This document shows, one piece after another, positions 18,401 through 25,978 of a DNA stretch of 47,971 nt. The position numbers and the translations under genes were made by a program. The stretch spans positions 1-47,971 of the forward strand of contig CAMYUW010000017.1 of assembly GCA_947302275.1 (NCBI GenBank). The letters are read 5' to 3'. Positions within the stretch are counted from its first letter, which is position 1. Every line of letters starts with the position of its first letter. Source of the DNA: an uncultured Prevotellaceae bacterium (GTDB lineage Bacteria; Bacteroidota; Bacteroidia; Bacteroidales; Muribaculaceae). The notes under the pieces are model-generated. The model searched no databases. It saw only the letters and a list, made by a program, of their open reading frames with translations, and was not told the DNA's origin.

Positions 18401-18700
18401 AACTACAGTAATGCTCACGGCACCCCTTGGGTTTACAGCCATGACAAGTTGGGCAAGCTTGTAGGTATGCCCGTCCCCGGCACCATGTCCAGTGTATCGT
18501 GGGAGCGCCTGCAAGACTCGTCACTCGTGTTCGGTATCCCCATCATCGGCTACCTGCTGCCCGAGGGTAATTACCTCGAGAATACCCAGTTGGAGCCTGA
18601 TATCAAGATTGCCAACAACCCCGAGACCGTCATCAACGGCGAAGACTTGCAGCTCAAGGCTGCCGTCGAGGAACTGATGCGTGAATGTGGCCTGAAATGA
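15449..18700 (+). CDS. Tricorn-like S41 family peptidase
   Basis: 1083 residues with signal peptide MMKKILLSLAAVTAMTAMA. Residues about 25-555 are PD40/TolB-type propeller blades with repeated SPDG motifs. A lysine/glutamate-rich linker follows at 558-597, then a second blade region, a helical core segment, a PDZ domain (about 790-880) and an S41 catalytic domain to the end. By comparison with archaeal tricorn, H772 (ASHTGG), S987 (NYSNAHG) and E1044 (YLENTQLEPD) are the likely catalytic histidine, serine and glutamate. The residue after the serine is asparagine, where tricorn has SDGD. The protein is probably periplasmic and degrades oligopeptides delivered through the propeller pore. Confidence 0.92.
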   Translation: MMKKILLSLAAVTAMTAMADTPLWMRYASISPDGNKIAFCYKGDIYVVPSSGGQAVQLTSQSSYETQPVWSPDGTTLAFASDRKGNFDIFVMPSTGGQPQQLTRNSAAETPWTFSPDGKYIYYSAAIQDPASSMLFPSGRLTEVYKVPVEGGRSTRELGTPAEYITWNKTGNYFVYQDRKGGEDEYRKHHTSSITRDIWCYDAKTGHHTNLTNIGGEDRNPVLSPDGKTVYFLSERNGGSMNVYSMPLDHPSQLSKVTNFTVNPVRFLSIDNKGTLCFTQDGELYTMRQGGQPSKVNISLWHDDSDQIQNLSFTRGATDAAVSPDGKMVAFVVRGEVFVTSVEYSTTKRITNTPEAENWVSWGADNRTLAYATERNGNWELVLATIERKDDPNFANATLIKEEILLPSTTVERMYPCLSPDGKKLAFIEDRIYLKVLDLKTKQVTQVTDGSTWYETNGGFDYSWSPDGKWFALEFIGNQRDPYTDIGIVSANGGPITNITGSAYISESPRWVMEGNAIMFRSNRYGMRSHASWGSQDDVFLAFVNQEALDRYNLNKEDYELLTEAEKEAKKAEEKKAEDTKNSKKKGKAAPAAKAEDKGLKVDLAGIEDRIVRVTPNSSSISGCMITPDGESLYYLSAFEKGYDLWKMDLRKHETKLLNKMGGGGADIQASKDGKTLFVLGGSKMQKLTVAGDKLTGIDYKADMKMDLFAEREYMFNHVDKQISKRFYNLTYHGCDWKSYVETYRKFLPHINNNYDYANLLSELLGELNASHTGGRFYPSSGEATSDLGLIYNWNYTGNGLKIDEVIEGGPLAKAKSQVKPGAILEKINGVAIDEENDYTELLNGQAGKKTLLSLYDPKTNKRWEEVVKPISKGALGDLMYKRWVKRNAHIVDSLSGGRLGYVHLESMNDASYRDIYSDVLGKYNKRDGIVIDTRFNGGGRLHEDIEVLFSGKKYFTQVIRGREACDMPSRRWNKPSIMLQCEANYSNAHGTPWVYSHDKLGKLVGMPVPGTMSSVSWERLQDSSLVFGIPIIGYLLPEGNYLENTQLEPDIKIANNPETVINGEDLQLKAAVEELMRECGLK

Positions 18701-18760
18701 TGAAATATTAAAGAAGGTTAAAAGAAAGAAATCAGTAAAGGCTACATGGTGGAATTGTTG

Positions 18761-18768
18761 TACTTTTG
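18761..18768 (+). promoter_or_regulatory. -7 box of the 31-codon mini-gene
   Basis: TACTTTTG, a perfect TAnnTTTG, predicts a start near 18775, 14 nt before the ATG at 18789. No TTTG at -33. Confidence 0.55.
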
Positions 18769-18788
18769 TGGGCAAAATTTGAGAGAAG

Positions 18789-18884
18789 ATGTTAAACGTG
18801 AGCCAAATATTCGATCAGATTATGCGTAACACGCGGCTCTTCTCTGTGCCTTTCCTGTCCAAGAAATTCCACAATACAAGATAA
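18789..18884 (+). CDS. Putative 31-residue small protein
   Basis: The frame ATG-TTA-AAC ... AGA-TAA encodes 31 residues (starts MLNVSQIFDQIMRNTRLF, ends KKFHNTR): basic, amphipathic, no signal peptide. A -7 box TACTTTTG lies 20 bp upstream and an 11-bp hairpin 11 bp after the stop, so this roughly 150-nt unit looks like a complete transcription unit. There is no homologue I recognise. The purine run GAGAGAAG before the ATG could serve as ribosome contact. Alternatively the unit is a non-coding RNA and the frame is fortuitous. Confidence 0.45.
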   Translation: MLNVSQIFDQIMRNTRLFSVPFLSKKFHNTR

Positions 18885-18895
18885 TAATGTGACTC

Positions 18896-18921
18896 AATGG
18901 GACCCGATAACGGGTCCCATT
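18896..18921 (+). terminator. Perfect 11-bp hairpin after the mini-gene
   Basis: AATGGGACCCG (18896-18906), ATAA loop, CGGGTCCCATT (18911-18921). The stem is strong but followed by CTGTATAT rather than a T-tract. It lies 55 bp before the SemiSWEET start. Confidence 0.65.
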
Positions 18922-18976
18922 CTGTATATATAAAATAAATCAAGACCAAATATAAACTGTATTACTGCTACTTGTT

Positions 18977-19264
18977 ATGACTGAATTCATTACTACTCAC
19001 TTGACCGACATTATCGGCTACACTGCGTCGATCTGCCTGGTGCTGGGCTACATGCCTCAGGCGATTTATACGATTCGAACTCATGACACCGACGGCATCG
19101 CACTGCCCACGTTCCTGATGATGGGACTGGGAGGTATTTTCTTTGCCATCCAGGGTTTGCTGCTCAAGAATTGGCCCCTGTTCATCACCAACGTCATCAC
19201 GACGGTATCGAGCGCTATCGTGTTTGGTATCAAGATGTATAATGATTATTGGAAGAAGAAATAG
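18977..19264 (+). CDS. SemiSWEET-family sugar transporter (PQ-loop protein)
   Basis: A 95-residue integral membrane protein with three predicted transmembrane helices (about 9-28, 41-62, 67-87) and the PQ motif at P27-Q28 (GYMPQAIYTIRTHDTDGIAL). This is the usual size and pattern of bacterial SemiSWEETs, which dimerise and move mono- or disaccharides across the inner membrane. No sugar-metabolic gene is next to it, so the substrate is not indicated. Monocistronic; preceded by the mini-gene hairpin. Confidence 0.9.
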   Translation: MTEFITTHLTDIIGYTASICLVLGYMPQAIYTIRTHDTDGIALPTFLMMGLGGIFFAIQGLLLKNWPLFITNVITTVSSAIVFGIKMYNDYWKKK

Positions 19265-19327
19265 TTGCCACTTTATGGGGCGCGATTTCTTTTGTGTTTG
19301 TGGAGATGAGCTGTAAGGGTAAAGGAA

Positions 19328-19366
19328 GATGTTTCAAAGAAAAGCGATGTTTTTCTTTGAAACATC
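19328..19366. repeat. 16-bp perfect inverted repeat over the -33 region of the receptor operon
   Basis: GATGTTTCAAAGAAAA (19328-19343) is mirrored exactly at 19351-19366, loop 7 nt. It overlaps the TTTG (19357-19360) that serves as -33 element for TACCTTTG (19379-19386). It may be a repressor or activator operator, or the terminator of SemiSWEET. It lacks a plus-strand T-tract. Confidence 0.6.
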
Positions 19367-19386
19367 GGAAAAAAAACCTACCTTTG
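19357..19386 (+). promoter_or_regulatory. Promoter of the TonB receptor/DUF5689/nuclease operon
   Basis: TTTG (19357-19360) and TACCTTTG (19379-19386), 18 bp apart. Transcription start is predicted near 19393, giving a leader of about 110 nt that contains the CTTAAAAACATT motif. Confidence 0.7.
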
Positions 19387-19502
19387 GAAAATTTTCGCAT
19401 CGAACCGTGAGATTTTGCTTGAAGTTACATTAAATTAACTTAAAAACATTTCTGTTTTCAGCCAGGGAAGAGAATCAATTACTTATAATCTATCTATAAA
19501 TT

Positions 19503-22265
19503 ATGAGACTTAAACTGTTTTTGCTATTAGCACTCTTTGCCACCTTGCCGATGCTGGCCCAGACGGGCGTGCATGGCGTGGTGTTAGACGCCAGGAACGG
19601 CCTTCCTGTGGAGGGTGCTACTGTCATTCTTGACAATCAGGGCATCGTAGCGACTACAGGCCGCAACGGTGATTTCCTCATTGACGAAGCCCGTCAAGGC
19701 AATGACGTACTTTTGGTCCTGTGCTACGGCTTCAAGGACTGGTCACAACCGGTTACCCTCATCAACGGTGTCGTTGAGGATATGGGCATCATCCGGGTGG
19801 AACATCTCTCGTTCGAAACTGCCGAGGCGATGGAATTCCGCAATGCCATGGCCGATATGGCCCTCTCGGAGTCGCAACTCGAGGATGAGGAAGGCAATAC
19901 CCAGGAGGTCGCACTGCTGAGCGGTGCCACCGACAATCCCTTCTATCAGGCATCGAGTTACACCTTCAGCACTGCCCGTTTCCGCATCCGCGGTTACGAG
20001 AACAACAAAACTGAGACCTACATCAATGCCGTGCCATTCAACGACGCCATCCGTTTCTCGTTCAACTACTCGATGACGGGCGGCATGAACCAGGCATTTA
20101 GGAATAAGACCATCGGCATGGGTCTGGAAGACAATCTCTATGGCTTTGGCGGTATTGGCGGTGCCAATAATATCAAGACCTTTGCTGCTGATTATGCTCC
20201 CGGAACCCGTGTAAGCCTTGCCTACACCAACGGTAACTACCGCTGGCGTGGTATGGTGACCCATGCCACTGGTTTGAACAAGCACGGTTGGGCAATGACG
20301 GTTTCGGCAGTGGCTCGCTATGCCGGTGAGGGTGTCTATCCCGGCTCCTTCTACAACAGCTGGGGTTATTTCCTGTCGTTGCAGAAGGTCTTCAACCCGA
20401 AGCACACGTTGGCATTGACCACCTTTGGCGCTCCCACCAAGCGCGCAGCTAACTCAGCAATCTATGAGGAGTGCGCCATGCTGGTGGGCAGCAACATGTA
20501 CAGTCCTGACTGGGGCTGGCAGGAAGGCAAGAAACGCAACTCCAAGGTGGTTGAATCCTTTGACCCGACTGCAATCCTGAACTGGGCGTGGAAACCTAAT
20601 GATCACATTGCATTAAACACGGGCTTAGCCTATCACAAGTCGTTCTACAGCAAAGCTGCGCTCAACTGGCACAAGGCTGCTGACCCGCGTCCCGATTACT
20701 ATCGTTACCTGCCGTCATATTATGATGTGAATAGCGAAGCGTTTGATGTCTATTTCGATCGTTGGCGCAGTGAGAGCGAATATACCCAAATCCGTTGGGA
20801 TAACCTGTACCAGACTAACTACCTGAATAACCTTGAGGCTGACGAGACAGGTGTGGAGAAGGGTTCGACCTACATCCTTGAAAAACGTCACAGCAACCAG
20901 TCGAGTTTCACTCTGTCGTCGGTGCTCAACATGCGTTTATCCAATCAGCTGACAATGCAGACTGGTGCTAACGCCAATTATACCTTGTCATCCTATTACA
21001 AGACCATCAAGGATCTGCTGGGTGGACGTTATTGGCTGGATATTGATAACTTCAGCGAGCGCGATTTCCCCGAGAATCCTGACATGGCCCAGAATGACAT
21101 GGACAATCCTAACCGCAAGGCAGTCAAGGGAGACCGCTTCGGTTATGACTACGATATCCTCACTCTCAAGGCTCAGTTGTGGCACCAGTGGGTACTCAAT
21201 CTGGCCAAGTGGGAATTGTTTGCTAGTGTGAAGGGTGAGTACTTCCAGTTCCAGCGTGATGGTAAGATGCGCAACGGACGTGCTCCCGAGAACTCCTACG
21301 GCAAGGGCGATACCCACCGCTTCCTGACCTATGGCGCTAAAGCGGGTATCACCTTTAAGCTTGATGGCCGCAACAGCTTCACGGGCCATGCCTTCTATGG
21401 AACTGAGGCACCCCGCCCCTATGATGCCTACATCTCATCTCGTACCAAGGACGATGTGATTGATCTCAAGGTGGAGAAAGTCTTCTCGGCCGACCTGAGT
21501 TATGCGATGAATTTCCGCACCTTCAAGGCCGTTGTGACCGCCTTCTTCACCGATCAGCGCGACAACGTTGAGCGCACGGCCTATTATGACGATGTGCACA
21601 GCACCTTCATGAACTACGCGCTCACTGGCATCCACAAGCAGTACAAGGGTGTCGAGTTTGGAGCCAGCTACAAGCTTTCGCCCTCACTCACCGTGAGTGC
21701 TGCTGCCAATATCGCCCGTTACCAGTACAAGAACCGTCCGATGGGTACCCGCAGCTATGAAAACGGTACCAGTCCTGATATGATGACCACCGTTTACCTT
21801 AAAAACTTCTATGTGGCAGGATCACCCCAAGAGTGCTACATGCTGGCATTCAACTGGGCCGGTCCCCACCAGTGGTTTGTTGAATTGAATGGTGCATGGA
21901 TGAATCGCTCCTATGTGAACATTTCGCCAGTGCGCCATGAGGAAATGCCTAACCTGTACACGATGGCCAATAGCGAGGAACACCTCGAGCAGATGATCAA
22001 GGACATCAGCCAGCAGGAGAAACTCAACGAGGCTCTGGTTATCAATGCCAGCATCGGTCATGTGATTTATCTCAACCGTACTGCTTCGTTCAACATCAAC
22101 CTGAACTTGAACAACATTCTTGACAACAGGAACATCCAGACGGGTGGTTATCAGCAGGGTCGTATCGACACCAAGGATATTACCAACACCGCTAACAAGT
22201 TCCCCAACAAGTATTACTACGCACAGGGATTCAAGGTATTCTTGAACTTGGGTCTGAAATTCTAA
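19503..22265 (+). CDS. TonB-dependent receptor (CarboxypepD_reg-like N-terminus)
   Basis: 920 residues with signal peptide MRLKLFLLLALFATLPMLAQ. Residues about 22-95 form a CarboxypepD_reg-like beta-sandwich (VHGVVLDARNGLPVEGATVI). The plug follows (about 140-240; FRIRGYENNKTETYINAVPF, GFGGIGGANNI). Then comes a large barrel ending in aromatic LNLGLKF, the outer-membrane sorting signature. First gene of a three-gene operon with a DUF5689 lipoprotein and an exported phosphodiesterase-fold enzyme; there is no SusD. Likely role: TonB-driven import of a product connected with that enzyme, possibly a nucleic-acid fragment or another phosphodiester. It is not closely related to the receptors at 2995-8241. 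Confidence 0.92.
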   Translation: MRLKLFLLLALFATLPMLAQTGVHGVVLDARNGLPVEGATVILDNQGIVATTGRNGDFLIDEARQGNDVLLVLCYGFKDWSQPVTLINGVVEDMGIIRVEHLSFETAEAMEFRNAMADMALSESQLEDEEGNTQEVALLSGATDNPFYQASSYTFSTARFRIRGYENNKTETYINAVPFNDAIRFSFNYSMTGGMNQAFRNKTIGMGLEDNLYGFGGIGGANNIKTFAADYAPGTRVSLAYTNGNYRWRGMVTHATGLNKHGWAMTVSAVARYAGEGVYPGSFYNSWGYFLSLQKVFNPKHTLALTTFGAPTKRAANSAIYEECAMLVGSNMYSPDWGWQEGKKRNSKVVESFDPTAILNWAWKPNDHIALNTGLAYHKSFYSKAALNWHKAADPRPDYYRYLPSYYDVNSEAFDVYFDRWRSESEYTQIRWDNLYQTNYLNNLEADETGVEKGSTYILEKRHSNQSSFTLSSVLNMRLSNQLTMQTGANANYTLSSYYKTIKDLLGGRYWLDIDNFSERDFPENPDMAQNDMDNPNRKAVKGDRFGYDYDILTLKAQLWHQWVLNLAKWELFASVKGEYFQFQRDGKMRNGRAPENSYGKGDTHRFLTYGAKAGITFKLDGRNSFTGHAFYGTEAPRPYDAYISSRTKDDVIDLKVEKVFSADLSYAMNFRTFKAVVTAFFTDQRDNVERTAYYDDVHSTFMNYALTGIHKQYKGVEFGASYKLSPSLTVSAAANIARYQYKNRPMGTRSYENGTSPDMMTTVYLKNFYVAGSPQECYMLAFNWAGPHQWFVELNGAWMNRSYVNISPVRHEEMPNLYTMANSEEHLEQMIKDISQQEKLNEALVINASIGHVIYLNRTASFNINLNLNNILDNRNIQTGGYQQGRIDTKDITNTANKFPNKYYYAQGFKVFLNLGLKF

Positions 22266-22326
22266 CCCGTTGTTAACCATTACCGATTCAATTAGATATC
22301 AATAACAAACAATACAATACAGATCT

Positions 22327-24570
22327 ATGAAACGTTTTAATTTTTATCTCAGCTTGATGTTCCTGTTGGTCTTCGCCGCTGCTTGCAGCGATGAGTTTGA
22401 TCAACCGCCCATGGTGATTCCCACCGCCGAGCACACGCCCAACATGACAATCGCTGATTTCAAGGCCAAGTACTGGCAGGATGCGGTCAATTATATTGAC
22501 ACTGTCAAGGAAGACATCGTCATTCATGGATGGGTGACCAGTAGCGACGAGAGCGGCAATATCTACAAATCACTTTACATCAGTGACGGTACCGCAGGAA
22601 TCAATATCTCGATCAACCAGAACAGCCTGTACAACAACTATCGTATTGGACAGGAAATCGTGATACCCATGAAGGATTACTACGTGGGCAAGTACAATGG
22701 CCAGCAGCAGCTGGGTTATCCCGCATGGTATGCCAGTGGCAGTGTGTGGGAAGCTACCTTCCTGCCCCAGGCCATGTGGGAGTCGATGGTTGAAATCAAT
22801 GGTTTGCCCAACCTGAGCAAGGTTGACACCCTTGATGTCAGCATCAGTGACTTCCAGGGTAAAACCGATGCCGAGACGCTGCTCAAGTATCAGGGCAAGC
22901 TCGTGCGCATCAGTGGTGTACACTTTACCGAGGCCAATGGCACCCTCACTTATGCCGAGGCTAGCGCAACGACCAACCGCAATGTCGCCGACGAGGATGG
23001 CAACCAGCTTGTTGTGCGCAACAGTAACTATGCCGACTTCCGCGCTGACGTCCTCCCCGAAGGTACGGTGGATATCGTGGGTCTGCTGAGCTTCTATGCT
23101 ACCCGTCAGAATTCGTCGGGCACTTGGCAGTTCTACTTGCGTAGTGCCGATGACGTGATCGGTGGCGGTGGCAAGGGCACCAGGAGCAATCCTTATACCG
23201 TTGCCGAGGCCATTACCGAGCAGAACACTGGCGCTAAGGGTTGGGCCGTTGGCTACATTGTGGGTGCTGTAGCTCCTGAGGTAACTACAGTAAGCAGCAA
23301 TGCCGACATTGAGTGGAAGGCTCCGACCACACTCGAAAACACCATCGTGATTGCCGATGATCCTAACTGCACCGATATCAACAAGTGCATCATCGTGCCG
23401 CTGGCACAGGGCTCCAAGGCAAGGGAAGAACTCAGTCTCAAGGCTTATCCCGCACTGTACAAAAAGGAGATTAAGGTAAGAGGTCCGTTTACCACCTTTA
23501 TGGGCAAAGCCGGCCTCAACCCGCTCGAGGACTATGAGCGTCCCGAGATTCCCGTTCTCATGCTTGAAGAGAGCTTTGACACCGCTCTGCCTGAGGCATG
23601 GTACAATGTCACTGTATCAGGTGACAAGGATTGGTATCAGACGGTATTCACTTCAACGGGTAACGGCTATGCAGCTATGACCGGTTACAAGGGCACCAAT
23701 CCTCCGTTTGATGCTTGGCTCATCACTCCCAGCCTTGATATCGCGAATGCCGCAAGCAAGATTCTGACCTTCCGCACTCAGGTGGCCGGCTATGGCAGCA
23801 CCACGAGCAAATTTGAGGTTTATATCCTCAATTCCCGCAACCCCGAGGATGCAACTGTTAAGGTTCAGCTGAATCCTGCCATCGCTACCCCCACAGGAGG
23901 CTCTCCCGTTTACAGCGACTGGAAGGAGTCAGGCGATGTTGACCTGAGCCAGTGGGCCGACGGCTGCTACTACATCGGTTTCCGCTTCTATGCTACTCAG
24001 GATGCCAACTACGCTACCTGGTGTGTTGATGATGTGACCTTCGGTCTCACCCCCAAGTTGCCGACATCATCCGACTTTGAGACGATGCCTGCCCACACCA
24101 CTACGCTGGGCAATTATACTTCAACTGCAGGTTGGAAGGCTAACAACTGCACCCTGCTTGAGGGTGGTGCTGCCGATGGTAACCCCGTATTTACCTTCAT
24201 CGGTTATGCCTTGGGATCCACCTCGGAATATGCCAAGGCTCCGACCATGAATGGTGGTACCGCTACAACAGGTACGATCGTGTCGCCCGTGCTGAAGGGT
24301 GGTATGACCAAGTTGCGTTTCAACTACGGCTCAGCCTATTCGGGCAAGTTGCTTGCCTTCCGTGTTGACGTGAAGCAGAATGGCAACGTGGTCAAGACCT
24401 GGACTATCAACGACACCAATGTGACTCAGAAACACGCTTACAGTTTCGAGGAGAATTGCTCTGTCCAGGGTGATTTCACCATCGAGTTCACCAACCTGTG
24501 CCCCTCTAATGCTACGGGCAACAAGGATCGTGCTTCTATCTGGAATGTGAACTGGGATCCCGCTAATTGA
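22327..24570 (+). CDS. DUF5689 surface lipoprotein with choice-of-anchor J-like module
   Basis: 747 residues, lipoprotein signal with C20 (FAAACSDEFDQPP). Residues about 40-275 match DUF5689, an OB-fold-like domain seen in Bacteroidota lipoproteins (VIHGWVTSSDESGNIYKSLY). A second related unit follows (about 285-395; NPYTVAEAITEQNTGAKGWA, GYIVGAV). The C-terminal parts (about 400-560 and 570-747) look like jelly-roll choice-of-anchor J repeats (FDAWLITPSLDI; TIVSPVLKGGMTKLRFNYG). It lies 61 bp after the receptor gene and probably takes the ligand-binding place of SusD. OB folds and the neighbouring nuclease fit nucleic-acid binding, but this is inference. Confidence 0.87.
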   Translation: MKRFNFYLSLMFLLVFAAACSDEFDQPPMVIPTAEHTPNMTIADFKAKYWQDAVNYIDTVKEDIVIHGWVTSSDESGNIYKSLYISDGTAGINISINQNSLYNNYRIGQEIVIPMKDYYVGKYNGQQQLGYPAWYASGSVWEATFLPQAMWESMVEINGLPNLSKVDTLDVSISDFQGKTDAETLLKYQGKLVRISGVHFTEANGTLTYAEASATTNRNVADEDGNQLVVRNSNYADFRADVLPEGTVDIVGLLSFYATRQNSSGTWQFYLRSADDVIGGGGKGTRSNPYTVAEAITEQNTGAKGWAVGYIVGAVAPEVTTVSSNADIEWKAPTTLENTIVIADDPNCTDINKCIIVPLAQGSKAREELSLKAYPALYKKEIKVRGPFTTFMGKAGLNPLEDYERPEIPVLMLEESFDTALPEAWYNVTVSGDKDWYQTVFTSTGNGYAAMTGYKGTNPPFDAWLITPSLDIANAASKILTFRTQVAGYGSTTSKFEVYILNSRNPEDATVKVQLNPAIATPTGGSPVYSDWKESGDVDLSQWADGCYYIGFRFYATQDANYATWCVDDVTFGLTPKLPTSSDFETMPAHTTTLGNYTSTAGWKANNCTLLEGGAADGNPVFTFIGYALGSTSEYAKAPTMNGGTATTGTIVSPVLKGGMTKLRFNYGSAYSGKLLAFRVDVKQNGNVVKTWTINDTNVTQKHAYSFEENCSVQGDFTIEFTNLCPSNATGNKDRASIWNVNWDPAN

Positions 24571-24655
24571 GGTTTTATCTGGTTTTAAACTTTAGATTTG
24601 TCTGCATGTCAAAGGACAAAAATAAAAGTTGAACATCTTAAAATTGAAACTAACG

Positions 24656-25795
24656 ATGAAAAAGTTATTCTATATGGCTCTGGCGCTGGCAGCATGTCTG
24701 CCCGCGTTGGCCCAGGATCCAGTACTGCCCCCTGTACAGCCAGTGGAGGAACCAGTTGCTCAGGAACCACAAGAGATGCAAGATGAGCAGGCCCAGGAGC
24801 GCCGTTATACGATCTATGGCGTGATGTTCTATAACCTCGAGAACCTGTTTGATACCATCAACAATAATGGTGTCTATGACAAGGAGTTTTCGCCTCAAGG
24901 TGCCCGCCAGTGGAATGGAACCAAGTATTGGCAGAAACAGCACAACATGGCCTATGCCATCAGCCAGATGGAGGTTAAGGGTTCGCCTGCCGACGGTCCC
25001 GTGCTCATCGGTGTGAGTGAGATTGAGAACATTACAGTGCTTCAGGATCTTGTGCGCCAGCCCGAGATTAAGGATCGCCGTTACCAGATTGTACACCATG
25101 ACAGTCCTGACCGTCGTGGTGTGGACGTGGGTCTGCTCTACAACCCCCGTTTCTTCAAGGTGCTGAATGTGACAAACCAGAGCATCAACAAATATCTGCC
25201 GGATTATCCTGATTTCCGTTCTCGTGATCAGTTGACCGTGACAGGTATGCTGGCTGGTGAAAAGGTTTCGGTCATCGTCAACCACTGGCCTTCGCGACTG
25301 GGTGGTGAGGAGGCTTCCAGCTACCTGCGTGAGGCCGCCGGACGCATGGCCCGCGCAACCATTGACTCGCTGCTGCTCGATGACCCCAACCAGGGCATCA
25401 TCTTCATGGGTGACTTGAACGATGACCCGCAGAATAAGTCTTGCAGCGAAGCTATCGGGGCCAAGAAGGAGATTAAGGACTGCACCGAACCGGGTTCATG
25501 CTTCAATCCTTGGTGGAACATCCTGAACAGGGGTATCGGTACCCTGGGCTACAAGGGCAATTGGAACTTGTTTGACCAGATTATCTTCTCTGAGTATTTC
25601 CTGAGAAACTATGACAGTAAGGACAAGCCCTCCTTGACCTTCTTGCGTGCCGAGGTGCTCAACCGCAAGTTCTTACGCAGCAGTGAGGGTGATCGTCAGG
25701 GATATCCCCTGCGCACTTACACGGCTGGTATCTTCCTGAATGGTTACAGCGACCACTTCCCCACCATGATCTATCTGGCGAAAGAGGTGAAGTGA
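24656..25795 (+). CDS. Secreted endonuclease/exonuclease/phosphatase family protein
   Basis: 379 residues from ATG 24656 (MKKLFYMALALAACLPALAQ signal peptide); a TTG at 24629 would disrupt the signal and is rejected. All EEP catalytic motifs are visible: FYNLENLFD, GVSEIEN (metal-binding E), NHWPSR, MGDLNDDP (D/N pair), YSDHFPT (general-base SDH). A proline/glutamate-rich stretch follows the signal. It may hydrolyse DNA, RNA or another phosphodiester in the periplasm or at the surface. Third gene of the receptor operon; a strong terminator follows (25855-25901). Confidence 0.9.
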   Translation: MKKLFYMALALAACLPALAQDPVLPPVQPVEEPVAQEPQEMQDEQAQERRYTIYGVMFYNLENLFDTINNNGVYDKEFSPQGARQWNGTKYWQKQHNMAYAISQMEVKGSPADGPVLIGVSEIENITVLQDLVRQPEIKDRRYQIVHHDSPDRRGVDVGLLYNPRFFKVLNVTNQSINKYLPDYPDFRSRDQLTVTGMLAGEKVSVIVNHWPSRLGGEEASSYLREAAGRMARATIDSLLLDDPNQGIIFMGDLNDDPQNKSCSEAIGAKKEIKDCTEPGSCFNPWWNILNRGIGTLGYKGNWNLFDQIIFSEYFLRNYDSKDKPSLTFLRAEVLNRKFLRSSEGDRQGYPLRTYTAGIFLNGYSDHFPTMIYLAKEVK

Positions 25796-25801
25796 CATGA
25801 C

Positions 25802-25833
25802 TTAGGCGACAGACTATAGCGGCTGTCGTCTAA
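25802..25833 (+). terminator. First hairpin after the nuclease gene
   Basis: TTAGGCGACAG pairs with CTGTCGTCTAA over 11 bp with one G-T pair. No T-tract; it lies just before a stronger terminator. Confidence 0.5.
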
Positions 25834-25854
25834 CGAGTTGCTACTTAATGAATT

Positions 25855-25901
25855 AATGCTCTATGATCCCCATTGTCTAGGGAATTGTAGAGCATTTTTT
25901 T
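25855..25901 (+). terminator. Intrinsic terminator of the receptor/DUF5689/nuclease operon
   Basis: AATGCTCTA (25855-25863) pairs with TAGAGCATT (25888-25896), with inner TCCC/GGGA pairing, followed directly by seven T. It separates this operon from the efflux operon. Confidence 0.85.
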
Positions 25902-25978
25902 CTTTTTTTAAAAAAGTTTGTAACTTTTTGGGGGCATGATGCGTCTAATGTGTAAATGACAATAAAAAATGAATCCTC

